64,000 nucleotides of DNA from Cryptomeria japonica (GCF_030272615.1 NC_081412.1:480587157-480651156); one strand, 5' to 3'. Positions 1 through 12,223 are shown, counted from the first letter of the stretch. A program made the numbers and translations. The notes: generated by a model not told the origin, from the letters alone.

Positions 1-594
1 TTGAGATTCTTATTGTGTGGTGATTAGTGAAGCTCTCTATTGATGTGTTGTTGAAGTATTGAGGATCTAAAGTGGATCTTATCAGACACAGAGGTGTTAT
101 ATGAAGATCATTTGAATTGTTTTTATCCTAATAGTTACAGCAGCAAAATCCCCTAACTCGGTAGGTCCTGACAGGCCTTAATTGTAAATCCCCTAATAGG
201 GTAGCTCTATATCAAATTCTTAAATCCTCTTGCGAGGTTTACCCTAACAGGTCAAAGCTCCTAATAGGGCTCATCATTTAAATCCCTTCATCAGGTGACT
301 CATAACTGGGTCTACTCCTAACATGGCATATTTGTAAGACCTTAACCGGCCAAGATTTCTATTCTGCAGATAGTGAATCTTGTGGGTATTAAATCCCATC
401 ATTGTTTTTCCCTTTTGGGTTTCCACGTATAAATATCTTGTGTTATGTGGAATTTTTTTTATTGGGCATTAACTTATGTTGTGATATTCCTCTTATGATT
501 GTTAAGTTTTAAGTTGTTTAAGTTGGTCATCAGATTCATATTGCTTTTGCTTGCACTGATTCACCCCCCCTCTCAGTGCCTTATAAGTTTATCA
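1..594 (+). repeat. 3' part of a Copia-type LTR, cut by the window edge
   Basis: The stretch shares its order of motifs with the complete LTRs at 19,975-20,949 and 24,910-25,884: a TTTTTCCCTTTTGGGTTTCC block near 410, a run of short T/G-rich lines, then a C-run followed by CTCAGTG near 565-577. In those complete LTRs the same blocks lie in the last 250 bp. No TGGTATCAGAGC primer site follows, so this is a 3' LTR or a solo LTR. The exact right end (about 585-600) is not certain, and the left end lies outside the window. Confidence 0.6.
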
Positions 595-3500
595 TACCCT
601 TTAGGGGTCAAGCATGTCATACCCTTGACACATTTTGGGTATCAAGGATGTGACATCATTGATGCTCGATGCCAAAGGGAGTCATAAGATCAAGGATCGA
701 TGGATGTGACATCCTTGATCCATTTTGGCTCTACATATTTGTAGGACCCCGTGAGCTGATAAGTATTCATTAGCTTTAGGCTATGGGTAATAACTTCTAA
801 TTTTAACCATCTGGATTTTTCATTTAATCTTCAAGTTTTATTTTTTAGTTTTGTCTTATGTTCATACATTTGAAACCCTAGGTTTAAACAAACTTGGAGG
901 ACAAAGGTATTATCTACTCAGATGCATATTTTATACATTGCAAAAAACCCTAGCTAGGTCAAATTAGCATTGCAAGACCTCATGAATGAATGAGGCATGC
1001 ACAAGTATGAGGAACATGTCGCGCCAAAAAAGATAATTGCTAACACACCTTCCTCATACTATGGAAGGATGAGGAGTGAAACTACCACAGGGATACACCA
1101 AGGAAACAAAGAAAAAGACATGAAAAATGGTGCATAGGTTGGTAAGAGAACTTCCTAACAAGAACACAAAAAAACCAAAAGGAAACACAAGCCAAAAACT
1201 ACGAAAAAAAAAAATGGCACCAAACCCTACCTCTGACCTCCCAAAGGATAACCCCAAAGCCAAAATACACTAGTAAATAGCCCTTGGAGTGACTTGACCT
1301 CACTCATGCATGAAAAAACTCTAATATCATTCAAATATTAAGAAGAGAGATCGAGTGCAACAAAACAGGTAAAACAAAGTGCACAAAATGAGCTTCAACT
1401 TTGGCTTTTATAGGACTCAAGTGCATTAAATGTACCTAGAGGTGGTTGGTAAGGATCACAACCCCTTTTGAGGGACAAGGGTATTGGATATGCATAGAGA
1501 TATGCATACCCAACACCCCCAATGCTTGATCCTCAAAAGGGGGACATTCGAGGTCTAGGATACTACATCCCCGACACCTAAAGATCAACATAAGAGAAAC
1601 CAATGGGGATCAAGGGTTTCGGCTACTTAGCCCTTCAAAGGAATGAGAAACACCCAACCCTACTATCTGAAGAACTGACAAGGGCAAAACAAAATAGGGG
1701 AAGGAAAAAGGAAAAAGAGAGAAACAAACACTTGTAAGAGAAAAGAAGAGAGAAGAAAAAAATAAGAAACAAAAACAAAACGAAAAAGGGGATCCCCACT
1801 TGCTCAAACAAGAAAGCGAATCATGAGATATGAAGGCACAATAGTAATATTTATTACAACTTTGAAACCACAAGTAATATATGCCTAGAGGACATATGTT
1901 AATAAATTATTCTATTAAAGATATTATGGAAGCTTTCTAATTACCTCATGCTCTAAGGTTATAAAAATAAAACTTCATGATAGCTTGAAATATTTTAATG
2001 AGGGTCTACATAAATACCTAAGTTAATGGTGAGAGGTAATTTTTAGACAAAGATAAGATATATGATCACACTTTTGATTAATATCATGGGGTCACCAACA
2101 ACATCCACCCTATCGTCAAGGATATTTAGATTCATATTTATTATCCTAAAATATCAGTCAAACATAGAATAATATAATCTCATTAGTGATAACCCACATG
2201 ATCAATTGACCAAGGTACACACAAGGAAGAGATTCTAATGACCTTATACCTTGTATACTTTCTAGTGAGTATGTTTGTATTCTTTGGCCTAAATAGCATG
2301 AGCATAATTAAAGCAACTCCTAGATAAGTAAAGGTTTGTGATTATTATCCCACTTGACACTAAGGGAAATAAAAAAATTAGGAGGGTAAATGAAAATTTA
2401 TTATTGTTTCTCATTAGAAATATGGACGGTTATTCGAACAAAAGGTTATTTGTAGAGGCAACAAATGTAATTATCAAGAAAGGTAATTGGTCCATCCAAT
2501 TTTGGAGTTCACTTATATTATAGTAGGAGAATTCAATGAGGCGCCTTTTAGATTGCCAAGTTTTATAGTGATGAGATAATACTATAGAATTGACCAAGAA
2601 ACTATGTTAAGCATATAAGTACTTGTTAAAGAATAATAGGGTTGGAGTTCAATTTTCAATCATAATAGGAGCCTATGCCTATGATACCTATAAGGAATTT
2701 TTAGCACCCACCAACAAACCCCAGGGAAACTTGCTACAACTAGATCCAAAAAGAGTGGAATAATTTTTAAGTTTTTTTACTAAAAAGGTTACATCTAATT
2801 CAATCTAGACATTAGTTTATGATTTAGTTCAATAGTTTAAAATCTAGCGTTAAGTGTTTATATGTTGCTTCATACATTACTTACTAACATAAGTGAAGTC
2901 ATGTTTACAAGGTTTAATGGCTTACATGGTTTCATAATTTCCCTAGGGTATTGATATCACTACTAGACCTACACCATTTATGGATCTATAATCAATAAAT
3001 TTAGTTTACCATTTCATATTAGTTCACTTATATGATCCTAATAATTTATCCTTACCAAGGAACACAACTACAAATGCATGTATGCATATTCACCCATATC
3101 ATACACTTCTCATAATATGCTACTACTATTGTCCACTATCCAATGCATCAACCCACAAGCATGCTCATTAACCTACGTATGCAACTTACATGTTCATAAT
3201 GCTATTTATGCAACGTGAGTTTTATGGCAGCCATAGCACAATTATATGAATTCTCATTTATCTCTTAATGATATCTATGTAATAAGTTTCATTATAATTT
3301 TCAGCCTTAGTGTTATTCTAGTTTCCAAGAATTCAACTACATCTCCAATGATCTTGTGGTTCCCATGCTTTATCATTGGTAGTTTAAGTTTTTTGTTTAA
3401 TGCAATTGTCCATATCATTGATCTCATAACTATATGCTAACATCCACTTAATTTAAATCCATATTCTCATGAAGATATTGAAGGTACAAGCATTAATTCA

Positions 3501-5280
3501 TTTCCATTGCTAAAGATATAACATGGAGAAAGTGATAACATCCATTTTCCATTGCATTGAAATCACATCTACGCATCTACTATCTAACATTTAATTACCA
3601 CATAAATAATGGTATTATTGATTTAACTAATTGACAAAATAATTTTGAATTAGCATGACAAATCATTCATGTTCTATGAATCCAATTTAAGGAAATACAT
3701 GACTAACAAATGATAATACACTACCAATATGAGTATACCCTTTTTCTTCTTCTTTCTACTTACATTTTGATTAACTTATATTATTTCCTTTTCAATGTAC
3801 AATTTAAAGTAAATCATGGATACAGTGTTGATTGCTTTTACATAGTGATACAATCATGAGTTCAACTCACTTCTTATACAATATTCTTAATTTAATACAT
3901 GATAAAAGTTTCTCTATCATAGGGTGACCAATACATGAATCTGCTCCAAGGGTTCAAGGTCAACATGAAGAAAACTCCAAGTTCACATACGAAGACAACA
4001 CCAAAGAAGAGGGAAAAACCCCAATGGCAAAAAGCTCCAACCACCCGACAAATGTAGAACCTACAAGGAACCACCCCCCAAGCTAGGAGATGTCTCTAGG
4101 TCCCAACCCACACACTAAACCAAGGTTGATGCTTTACCAAACGAACTATCACCAAAAAACCTCCATACACAAAACCATGCTCCAAGCAAACAAGAGAGAA
4201 CAAGAGGTTCCAAAGGCCGATAAAACATCATAGCAAGAATACAAAAATAAGAAAAGGAATCACATGTACAAGGGAGTGTCATCACATGCCAACCAAGAAC
4301 AAGACACTTGCCTATGGCATGTAGAGCCATCGACCTTGAGAGAAAAAACAAGGGAGATTAGCTTACCATTTCCATGGTCTTCCCATGCTCAACCTAAAAC
4401 ATCCACCCTAGGATTGAGTCATGAGGCACTGATAAGTTATTATCTTGTTAAATTATCTAACTACACATACCCATTCATCAATTAGTTATTACTTGATTAA
4501 AATATGGTAAACCCCCTTACACTCGAAAGGCCTAGACTTCACGCATCCTTACAAGGAACCTCGTGAAAGTCCATCTCTCGTGACCCTCAAATATCGTAAA
4601 GGAGCCCACTCCCTCTACATGGATCCGGAAACAATAAAACAAGAGGCTCTTACACAAGAAAAAATTGAACACAATGTCAACAATGCCAAACCATAACATA
4701 CACATACCTAAAAATTGAACAACGACACATGTGAAAGAACGAGCCTCTTAACCAAAGAAATATGACCAACTCATGATACCACTACACTAAAACATATCAA
4801 CATCACGAGGTCTTCACAATCGCTACCACAAAATCAGCAATATGTTTATTTCCTTCTCATGGAAAAATCATCATGAGGGCATATCAAAATGGGCAAGTAA
4901 ATCTCATGATACACAAGTAGAAACAAAAACTCACATTAACCATTGGTTTTAAATCAAATGACACAAACAGCTTACGGATGCAAAGCATAAACTAAAGAGA
5001 CTCTTGATTGGGAAAGGTTGACTTAATGGCCAATCCACAAATACAATGACATACTCACATATATATAAGCTTATATGTATATCCATTATCATTTAATATT
5101 ACCAAATTACATAACAACAATAATAACAATAAGGCCATCGATATAGCATCGTATTACAATAATACTAATATTATTATTTCGCTCAAATATCATCTAGTTT
5201 ATTGACATTATATTATTAGTTAAATACTCAAATGCTTTAATCTAATTAAAATCCATTAACTTAATATTTATTGATTGTAT
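595..5280. other. AT-rich stretch with no recognisable gene
   Basis: All open frames are under 90 codons, lack known motifs and are biased in composition; for example 1610-1873 on the minus strand is phenylalanine/serine-rich only because the plus strand is A-rich. Short local repeats occur: GGATGTGACATC near 645 and again near 701, and a small inverted repeat around TATGCAT near 1490-1506. Parts near 1,270-1,560 and 4,480-4,620 have the composition of retroelement leaders, but no LTR pair, primer site or protein remnant supports a call. Confidence 0.5.
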
Positions 5281-5304
5281 GTGTGTGTGTGTGTGTGTGT
5301 GTGT
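5281..5304. repeat. (GT)12 microsatellite
   Basis: Twelve uninterrupted GT dinucleotides, 22 bp before a TA repeat. Confidence 0.98.
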
Positions 5305-5326
5305 TTGCATTAAATATTAATTGGCT

Positions 5327-5352
5327 TATATATATATATATATATATATATA
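5327..5352. repeat. (TA)13 microsatellite
   Basis: Thirteen uninterrupted TA dinucleotides just left of the plastid-derived insert. Confidence 0.98.
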
Positions 5353-5405
5353 ATCAAACAATTTAGTTTGTTTCTTACTTTGCTTTACCTTAATTGAATT
5401 CAATT

Positions 5406-5641
5406 TAATTTTTGGTAAAAGTGATGTCTTAGCCCAAGTGGGAATAACAGTCTTTTTTCCACATGTCTATAGAGTTTTTATAAATAGAAACATCTCTAAA
5501 AAAGAGATTTAGAAATGTCATAATTTGTAAAACGAATCGCACTCCTTCATATACATCGGGGGTCCATTGATGAAAAGGAACTAGGGAAAGCTTGAATGCA
5601 ATTCCTACCGTTATAGATAGAAGTGCAATCCAAATTCCTGG
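5406..5641 (-). pseudogene. ndhB: Plastid ndhB fragment in nuclear DNA (NUPT)
   Basis: Read on the minus strand from 5641, the sequence encodes [16 protein letters not shown], then [14 protein letters not shown]. This is the well-conserved core of NdhB, a membrane subunit of the plastid NAD(P)H dehydrogenase complex. Past GVRF the match continues in shifted frames (EMF-x-F-x-KT-x-stop-TC, against EMFGFFKTPWTC in the family) to about 5406, so the piece carries indels and a Trp-to-stop change and is not functional. The 'LSLVPFHQW' version resembles early-diverging land-plant ndhB more than the angiosperm form (from memory). The fragment joins a trnL piece at 5639-5641 without the plastid genes that would lie between them, so it is a rearranged transfer. 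Identification is confident; lineage placement is inference. Confidence 0.85.
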
Positions 5642-5709
5642 TGAAATTGGTAGACACGCTGCTCTTAGGAAGCAGTGCTAGAGCATCTCGGTTCGAATCC
5701 GAGTGGCGG
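5639..5709 (+). pseudogene. trnL-UAG: Plastid trnL-UAG pseudogene lacking its 5' acceptor strand
   Basis: From TGGTGAAATTGG the D arm, the anticodon arm (CTCTTAGGAAG, anticodon UAG), the long variable arm and the T arm (CTCGG-TTCGAAT-CCGAG) match plastid tRNA-Leu(UAG). The 3' acceptor strand reads TGGCGGA. The seven bases that should form the 5' acceptor strand (AAATTCC) belong to the ndhB fragment and cannot pair with it, so no functional tRNA can form. The join has a short overlap, CTGG or TGG, that both parents could supply. A (TA)n tract starts directly after the tRNA. Confidence 0.9.
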
Positions 5710-5774
5710 ATATATATATATATATTGTTTTTTTTTGTTTTATAAAAAAATTAAAATAAAATAACTTTTCTTGG

Positions 5775-6040
5775 TCCTGGCTGCACCCCCCACCACATAA
5801 GTGGTGGTGGTGGCTCAGCATGTCTGCGGTGGGGAGAGGGTGCGTACAACACACCCCACACTGTGGCGGTGTTGCACAACATCTCCATGATGTGGAGGGT
5901 GCTGCAGCACCCACCCCACACTGTGGGGAAAGTGTTGCCCCAACACCACCATAACATGGGTGGTGTCATAGCACCACTCCATGTTGTGGGTGGTGTTGGC
6001 AACACCTACCCCCAGCACGGGGTTACCATCTATGTCGCCC
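5775..6040. repeat. GC-rich patch of imperfect palindromic repeats
   Basis: Roughly 250 bp of GGTG/CACC-rich sequence in an AT-rich setting. CACCCCACACTGTGG occurs near 5858 and again near 5909. TGGTGTTG/CAACACC motifs recur in both orientations, giving several possible short hairpins (for example around CCATGATGTGGA and CACCACCATAACATGGGTGGTG). Overlapping open frames on both strands follow from the repeat composition and are not likely genes. A (TA)n-T-rich tract borders the left side and poly-T the right. Confidence 0.7.
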
Positions 6041-6628
6041 CCCTCTCACAAAACTTTTTTTTTTCCTATTTAAATTTTGTTTGTGAAAGTAAAAGAATGA
6101 CAGCTATAGCAGGGGGGGGAGAAAGAGAGATGGGATCTCTTAACACACCCAGAATGAAGAAGGCAGCCCCAAATCAAAAAAGAAATTGATTTATATCAAG
6201 GAATTAACAGAAATATAAATTAATAGTATAATTCCAAACAAGACAATATTTCTCAATCAAAATCCATGTTTCCTTCCACACAACCCAGTCAAAGTTTTAC
6301 TCTCAACTGAGAATCAAAATGAGGGTTTTCTTTTTTTTTTGTTTCCTCTTCAAAAGCATTTTGAAATCACAATTTTTTATTGCAAATGTAAAACTCATTT
6401 GAATGCAACAAAAATTGAACATGTAGAGGGTGAAACTGAGATTTTCCTCTCTAGATTTTAATTTCAGCTCATGGAAGAAAAGAGATAACATGGGAAGACC
6501 AGAACCCTACCTCTTCTTGAAGAGAATGGTAAAAGGGAAGTTTGGGCAGCAACCAATCCACTGACAGCAAAACTTCAATAGCTCTTCAATCTCTTCAAAT
6601 TTTCCAGCAATCTTCTTCTCCAAACCAC
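6041..6628. other. AT-rich spacer, no gene seen
   Basis: Poly-T, poly-G and A-rich runs, with no motif-bearing open frame. It lies between the palindromic patch and a truncated LTR. Confidence 0.5.
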
Positions 6629-8021
6629 CAATAAGATAGCTTTATTGTTATGAAGAAATGGCCCCTGGTGCGGCCTACAAACAATTCCAACTTTGTCGTT
6701 GGTCACTACCCCGAGTACTTCCCAAGCACCCAATCACAAGTTCCTACCCCTATATCTGTGACTACTCTTGAAGCATTGGTATAGATCACGTTCCACCTCA
6801 CCCCTGGGTATAGCTTCACACTTAGGCTCCAAATCCACAAAGACCCTATCTCCTTTGGAACTCAACATGGTGCACCATGGACTCTCTCATGAGCCCACGA
6901 CAGCTTCCCAGTACACAAATCAGACCCCCTTCTTAAACGGGGACTCCAAGTCACACTGCTTTGGGCCCATGGCCTATGCCTACATGACTTCGCCGGTGAA
7001 CCCGATTCCCTGTACATCCCGTGCACAATAACTAGCCCCATTCAAACACCTAGTCTGAGTCCCTCAGATTGACAAAACACCTTGCACTCCTACTTGGGCA
7101 CCAATCTCTTCACTCCATGATTCAATCCAATTTCCTTGGTCGCTGAACTCTCCTTCAACTCGACTGTGCTCCCAGAAAAACTCAGCTATGGACCATGTCC
7201 TCTTTTCGATAATGCAACTCATCAATCTTTGTCACCCTCTTGGACTCACCTCATGGCTTGGCTCAACATGAGTGCACTTTTGGAACCCTGTCCCTATTGC
7301 CACATTCGACCCCCACTCTAGGGCCTTGAGATCCCAGACCTCAATGCAAATCCCGCTTCAGGTAACCTAGGTGCGTGCCCAGCACATCACCCCACTTGTT
7401 CCACAAGACACATGGAATTATGTCTCTGCAACTCAACCTACATAGCTCGCCCAACTCTCAAGCTCCAACATTCCAACATCAATAGCCCAATGTACGACCA
7501 TCCCCTTTACAATATCTTGGGTACTCTACTTCCCCAACTAGGACAATCCATTGCATGATCGTCCTCCTCGCATGGGCCTAGGTACTCTACTTCCCTAGTC
7601 CTCGGGTCATAGACAACTCCCCAGAAGTCATCCCCAACATTGGCTCAACTACTCCGCTTCACTGAGATAGGGACCTTGAGTATACATCCACCAATAAACC
7701 TCACCATCTAATGATAAGGTGGGGCTACTCTACTTCATCCCTAATGTCCATGTAAAACCTCTATCTCCCTAAGACTAGAGGGCAAGGTTACTCTTCTTCA
7801 CCCCTAGGAGGAGGTGTCTGCCTCAGACCACCTGGGTGTGCTCCTATCACTCGGCTATTCTTTCAACCGACCCCCATATATAATTTTTTCGTCCAATTCT
7901 CCCACAACTGTAGCTTGGCATTAACCATTTGTCAATCACCACAACTTCCACCTGCTAAGAATAATAAGGGACTTACAACCCCAAAAGCCTACTGATCTCC
8001 CTGAGATAGTAGCCCCTTACA
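6629..8021 (-). repeat. Truncated LTR (U3 side retained), minus orientation
   Basis: It is nearly colinear with 8605-9997 throughout (both begin CAATAAGATAGC and end CCCCTTACA), so it is a partial copy of the LTR described at 8024-9997. On the minus strand it starts TGTAAGGGG, holds a TATA-like TATATATG near 7877-7884, and stops about 12 nt after an AATAAA signal (6641-6646, minus). The last about 580 bp of the LTR are missing. The open frames here, such as 6768-7031 and 7136-7321, also appear in degraded form in the second copy and are not genes. Confidence 0.75.
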
Positions 8022-8023
8022 TC

Positions 8024-9997
8024 TATCATGGGGCTAGACCAACCTGTAGCCCAAACAAGCTTTTTCCTTCCAAAGGAGGTCCAACCTCATGCAACACTGG
8101 CAAACCTTACTCATGACTTCCATTGCGGACAAAGTCCTTTCTTTCTCCCAGACTACGCCATCCCTTTTCAAGTGTCCACCACCTAACCACATTAACACAC
8201 ACCCATGCAGAATAGAAGTGCATGCTAACCCTCTCACAGGTCTCCTTCATCCTGATGCTCCTAGCACTCCCTTCAAGTCTCCAACTCTACTCTAGCACTG
8301 TCTTGTCACATCATCCTTGTACCCTTGGTACAAGCTTACAGGTCTCCTCTATGTCTTTGTCTTTTGAGTCCCCCATAAGACCCTGACTACTAACACTTAC
8401 CCCATCTGGAACTCCTTAAGTCCTCTCGCTCCAACTCTACACACTCCCTAAACATGCCCAGTACTCTCACAGCACTAGCGCCCCATGTTGGCCTCCCTCA
8501 GCTCCTTAGAACCCTTAAGCACCAAAAATATCTCATGGGACGACTAGACTCCCTAAGCTAGCTTAATGTCTATCCATCTCCACACAATGAATACAACACT
8601 GAGGCAATAAGATAGCTTTATTGTTATGAAGAAATGGCCCCTGGCCTAGTCTACAAACAATTCCAACTTTGTCATTGGTCACTACCCCGAGTACTTCCCA
8701 AGCACCTGATCACAAGTTCCTGCCCCTAGATCTACGACTACTCTTGAAGCATTGGTATAGATTGTGTTGCACCTTGCCCCTGGCTGTAGCTTGACACCTA
8801 GGCTACAAATCCACAAAGACCCTATCTCCTTTGGAACTCAACCTGGTGCACCATGGACTCTCTCATGAGCCCGCAATGGCTTACCCAATACACAACTCAG
8901 ACCCCCTTCCTGAACGGTGACTCCAAGTCACACTGCTTTGGGCCCATGGCCTATGCCTACATGACTTCACTGGTGAACTTGGTTCCCTATACATCCTGTG
9001 CACAATAACCAGCTCCATGCAAACACCCAGTCTAAGTCCCTCAGACTGACAAAACACCTTGCACTCCTACTTGGTCACCAAGCTCTTTTCTCCATGATCC
9101 AATCTAATGTCCTTGGTCGCTGAACTCTCCTTCAACTTAGCTATGCTCCTAGAACAACTCATCTATGGACCATGTCCTCTTTTCATTCATCCAACTCATC
9201 CATCTTTGTCACCCTCTTTTAATCGCCTCATGTCTCGGCTCAACATGAGTGCACTTTCAAAACCCTGTCCCTATTGCCACATTCGACCCCCACTCTAGGG
9301 CCTTGAGATCCCAGACCTCAATGTAAACCCCACTTCAAGTAACCTAGGTGCGTGCCTAGCACATCACCCCACTTGTTCCACAAGACAGATAGACTTCTGG
9401 CTCTGCAACTCAACCCACATAGCTCTCCCAACTCTCAAGCTCCAACATTCTGACATCGATAGCCCATTCTATGCCCATCCCCTTTACAAGATCTTGGGTA
9501 CTCCACTTCCCCAACCAAGACAATCCATTGCATGATTGTCCTCCTCGCAAGGGCCTAGGTACTCTACTTCCCTAGTCCTTGGGTCATAGACAACTCCCCA
9601 TAAGTCATCCCCAACATTGGCTCAGCTACTCCACTTCACTGAGATAGGGACCTTGAGTATACATCCACCAGTAAACCTCACCATCTAATGATAAGGTGGG
9701 GTTACTCTACTTCACCCATAATATCCATGTAAAACCTCTATCTCCCTGAGACTAGAGGGTAGGTTACTTTTCTTCACCCCTAGGAGAAGGTGTCTGCCTC
9801 AAACCACCTGGGTGTGCTCCTGGCACTCAACTATTCTTTCAACCGGCCCCCATATATAAGTTTTTCATCCAATTCTCCCACAACTGTAGCTTGGCATTAA
9901 CCATTTGTCAATCACCACAGCTTCCACCTGCTGAGAATAACAAGGGACTTACAACCCCATAAGCCTATTGATCTCCCCAAGACAGCAGCCCCTTACA
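8024..9997 (-). repeat. Full LTR of a decayed LTR retrotransposon, minus orientation
   Basis: The right edge, minus-strand TGTAAGGGG, is preceded by a polypurine tract (AAGTCGGGGAGGA on the minus strand, 9998-10010), as expected for a 3' LTR. The left edge TATCATGGGGCTAGACC matches TATCACGAGGCTAGACC at 12,224, where it sits 2 bp from a primer-binding site. This places the LTR at about 1.97 kb. A TATA-like box lies near 9853-9861 and an AATAAA signal at 8617-8622 (both minus strand). Its terminal TATCA/TGATA differs from the usual CA end. No intact gene lies inside it. Confidence 0.75.
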
Positions 9998-10900
9998 TCC
10001 TCCCCGACTTAAAATAGGTGACATCCTCGGCGTCGGACCATTCAACCCGAGTCTCATCCTTCGCAACATTAGGACCTGTTAAAAGTGAACTTCGGATTTA
10101 CCATGCCCTGCACTTGAATTATTTTTGTCCCTAACATACTCGACGCTGGCCATCATTCCCCATACTAGGCTTCCACTTGCATGAATCCCATCCATGGCTA
10201 ACTCGCTGCGGCAAACCCCTGAGTCCAACTCACTGCCTTTGCACTAATCTTGTGAAGACACACTCTTGCCTCCAACTGATCTCTGCTGCTAGTCCTTGAC
10301 TCAACAACATATTGCAATAACCCAGTCCTTGACTTCCACTGAGCTGACTACCCTTGTTTGAATATTTGTGAAACAACTCTATGATATTCAATTGCACCAT
10401 GCCCCATACCGGCTTCTACATCTCCAAGACTCCATCGTTTGCACGGCAACACGACAGAACACCACAAACCATGCTCACCTCTCAACTCAGACACTAGTGC
10501 CATCCTCGACGACACCCTTGTCTTCCAACTTCAACTGCTCTCGGATTCAATCCTAGCATCCACTGAAAGACACGCCTACTACCAACCCTATTGTGAAAGC
10601 CCCTGGTATTTGGCCACCCTAAAGATACATACTCCACTGACCACAACACCCAACTGACTTCCCAAGTCGCACATTCAACTTTCAGCTCTCAACTTCCTTT
10701 TTGTAGTGCCATCTTGATTTCTTGTTGACTGACCTCAGTACACCCAACATCTTATCCTATCCCCAACAACTCAACCAAAGAACAACAACCAACATACTCC
10801 CACTGATCCACCTCTAGCTACACATGATCCTCCTGGTACTTGTCAACCACTTCCACCTCCTTGGTGTACTCTTGCAAACCCACACCTCATGAGTCTGCCT

Positions 10901-11602
10901 TGGTGTGCTTCTCTGAAGACGCCCATCTTGCATTGCATCCCACACAATCAGTCTGTCTACTTCAATCCACTGTGCTACTTTGTTTGACTGATGCACTATC
11001 CACAAAACGCCATGTGTCCTTGATGTTGCAACCCAAAGAAACTACCAACATCATTCAGTTGACCAACCTCTTATGCATAACGCATCTGCAATCCACATCC
11101 AATGTGGGCAAGGTACTCTCTCCTTCCCTTGAATTTCTCTGTGACTAGGTCCCAACTTTGGTTCCCAACCTTCAGACCTAACTTGCCACCAATTTCACAC
11201 CTCAGATCATGTTCTGGACACAATCCTACATCTCATTGCATAAATCTTCCTAGGTGCACTTCCCTGAAGACATCCAACTCTTGTATTGCATCCTACACAT
11301 TCACTACACTCACTTCCATCCATTGTGCCACTTTGCCTGACTGACGCATTGTCCACGGAACACCCTGCACCCTCGGTGCTGCAACCCAAACAAAACACTA
11401 CATTTGTAAGCTAGCCAACCTCTTGTGCCCAATGCCTTTGCAAACCACATCTAATGTGGGCAAGGTACTACCTCTTTCCCTTGACTTCCTTTGTGACTTG
11501 GCTCCTCACTGGCTCTCAACAATCGGACCTACTTCGCCACCAATTTTGCACCTTAGATCATGTTCTGGACATAATCCTACACCACATTGGGAACAACCTT
11601 AT
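10901..11602. repeat. Two tandem copies of a ~351-bp unit
   Basis: GGTG-C-TT/TC-CTGAAGAC at 10,902 recurs at 11,253; AATGTGGGCAAGGTACT at about 11,101 recurs at about 11,453; ATCATGTTCTGGACA at about 11,203 recurs at about 11,557. The copies are diverged but colinear. Shorter echoes (CTTACACCACATTG) continue to about 11,680. The open frames here on both strands repeat with the unit and are unlikely to be genes. Confidence 0.75.
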
Positions 11603-12209
11603 GCCATCCCACAACCCAAATTGTTACACCTCGGGTCCATCCCAGATAAGACCTTACACCACATTGTACCTTACAGCTCCATCTTGATTTCACCTTGGAC
11701 CCATCCTTGACAAGATCCTACACAACACTGCTCCTCGCAGCTCCTACCTCCTTTGACTAGTCTTACATGCCACTGCCCTTGGACACTGCCATATCAAATC
11801 TTGCGGCCCTGTCGACTACTTCCAGCATTGAACCTAGTTCAATACTGACTCACACCTTGCCTATTTCACTCCACCCGAACTACTAAGGCTCTTCCCGTGC
11901 AATATTTTCCCCACCAAGAGATCCTCTCTTGATCCCTTGTCGCTCCACTAGCATAGTCCCTTTCTGATGGAACTCAGCCCTAGGCGCGATCTCCAACCAA
12001 CTAACTACCACTCATGGAACTCGGCCACGGACTTCATCATCCTTATCCCTACCTATGTTGGCCTCACATTTTTAGTGACCACGCCCTGCTAGCCACTTTG
12101 GTCTACCTATCCTCGACATTGCAAACCACAATCCGCCTTTGTAGTCTTCCTCACACCACTTGATAGCCCAGCTACCTCAGCTCATCTAATTGGCCCTACC
12201 AATTTTTAT

Positions 12210-12221
12210 GCTTTGATACCA
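12210..12221 (-). promoter_or_regulatory. Primer-binding site (initiator tRNA-Met type)
   Basis: The minus strand reads TGGTATCAAAGC, one mismatch from TGGTATCAGAGC, the complement of the plant initiator tRNA-Met 3' end. It lies 2 nt inside the LTR edge at 12,224. Confidence 0.75.
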
Positions 12222-12223
12222 AC

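Larger units (their letters stand above)
9998..12221 (-). mobile_element. Short internal region of the minus-strand LTR element
   Basis: The region lies between the polypurine tract (9998-10010) and a primer-binding site (12,210-12,221). At only 2.2 kb it cannot hold gag-pol. The sole protein-like remnant is a minus-strand frame running into the polypurine tract and ending EWSDAEDVTYFKSGRM-stop, which looks like the C-terminal end of an LTR polyprotein; that assignment is tentative. Most of the rest is C-rich and contains two copies of a roughly 351-bp repeat. The element is best described as a deleted or non-autonomous (LARD-like) retrotransposon. Superfamily cannot be decided from what remains. 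Confidence 0.6.

Noticed and set aside
1610-1873. Minus-strand frame rich in Phe/Ser as a membrane protein
   Set aside because: Caused by A-rich plus-strand composition; no neighbours or motifs support a gene.
5639-5709. Functional tRNA-Leu gene
   Set aside because: The 5' acceptor strand is ndhB sequence and cannot pair with the 3' strand.
6768-7321. Plus-strand open frames 6,768-7,031 and 7,136-7,321 as genes
   Set aside because: They lie in LTR sequence; the second LTR copy has them in degraded form.
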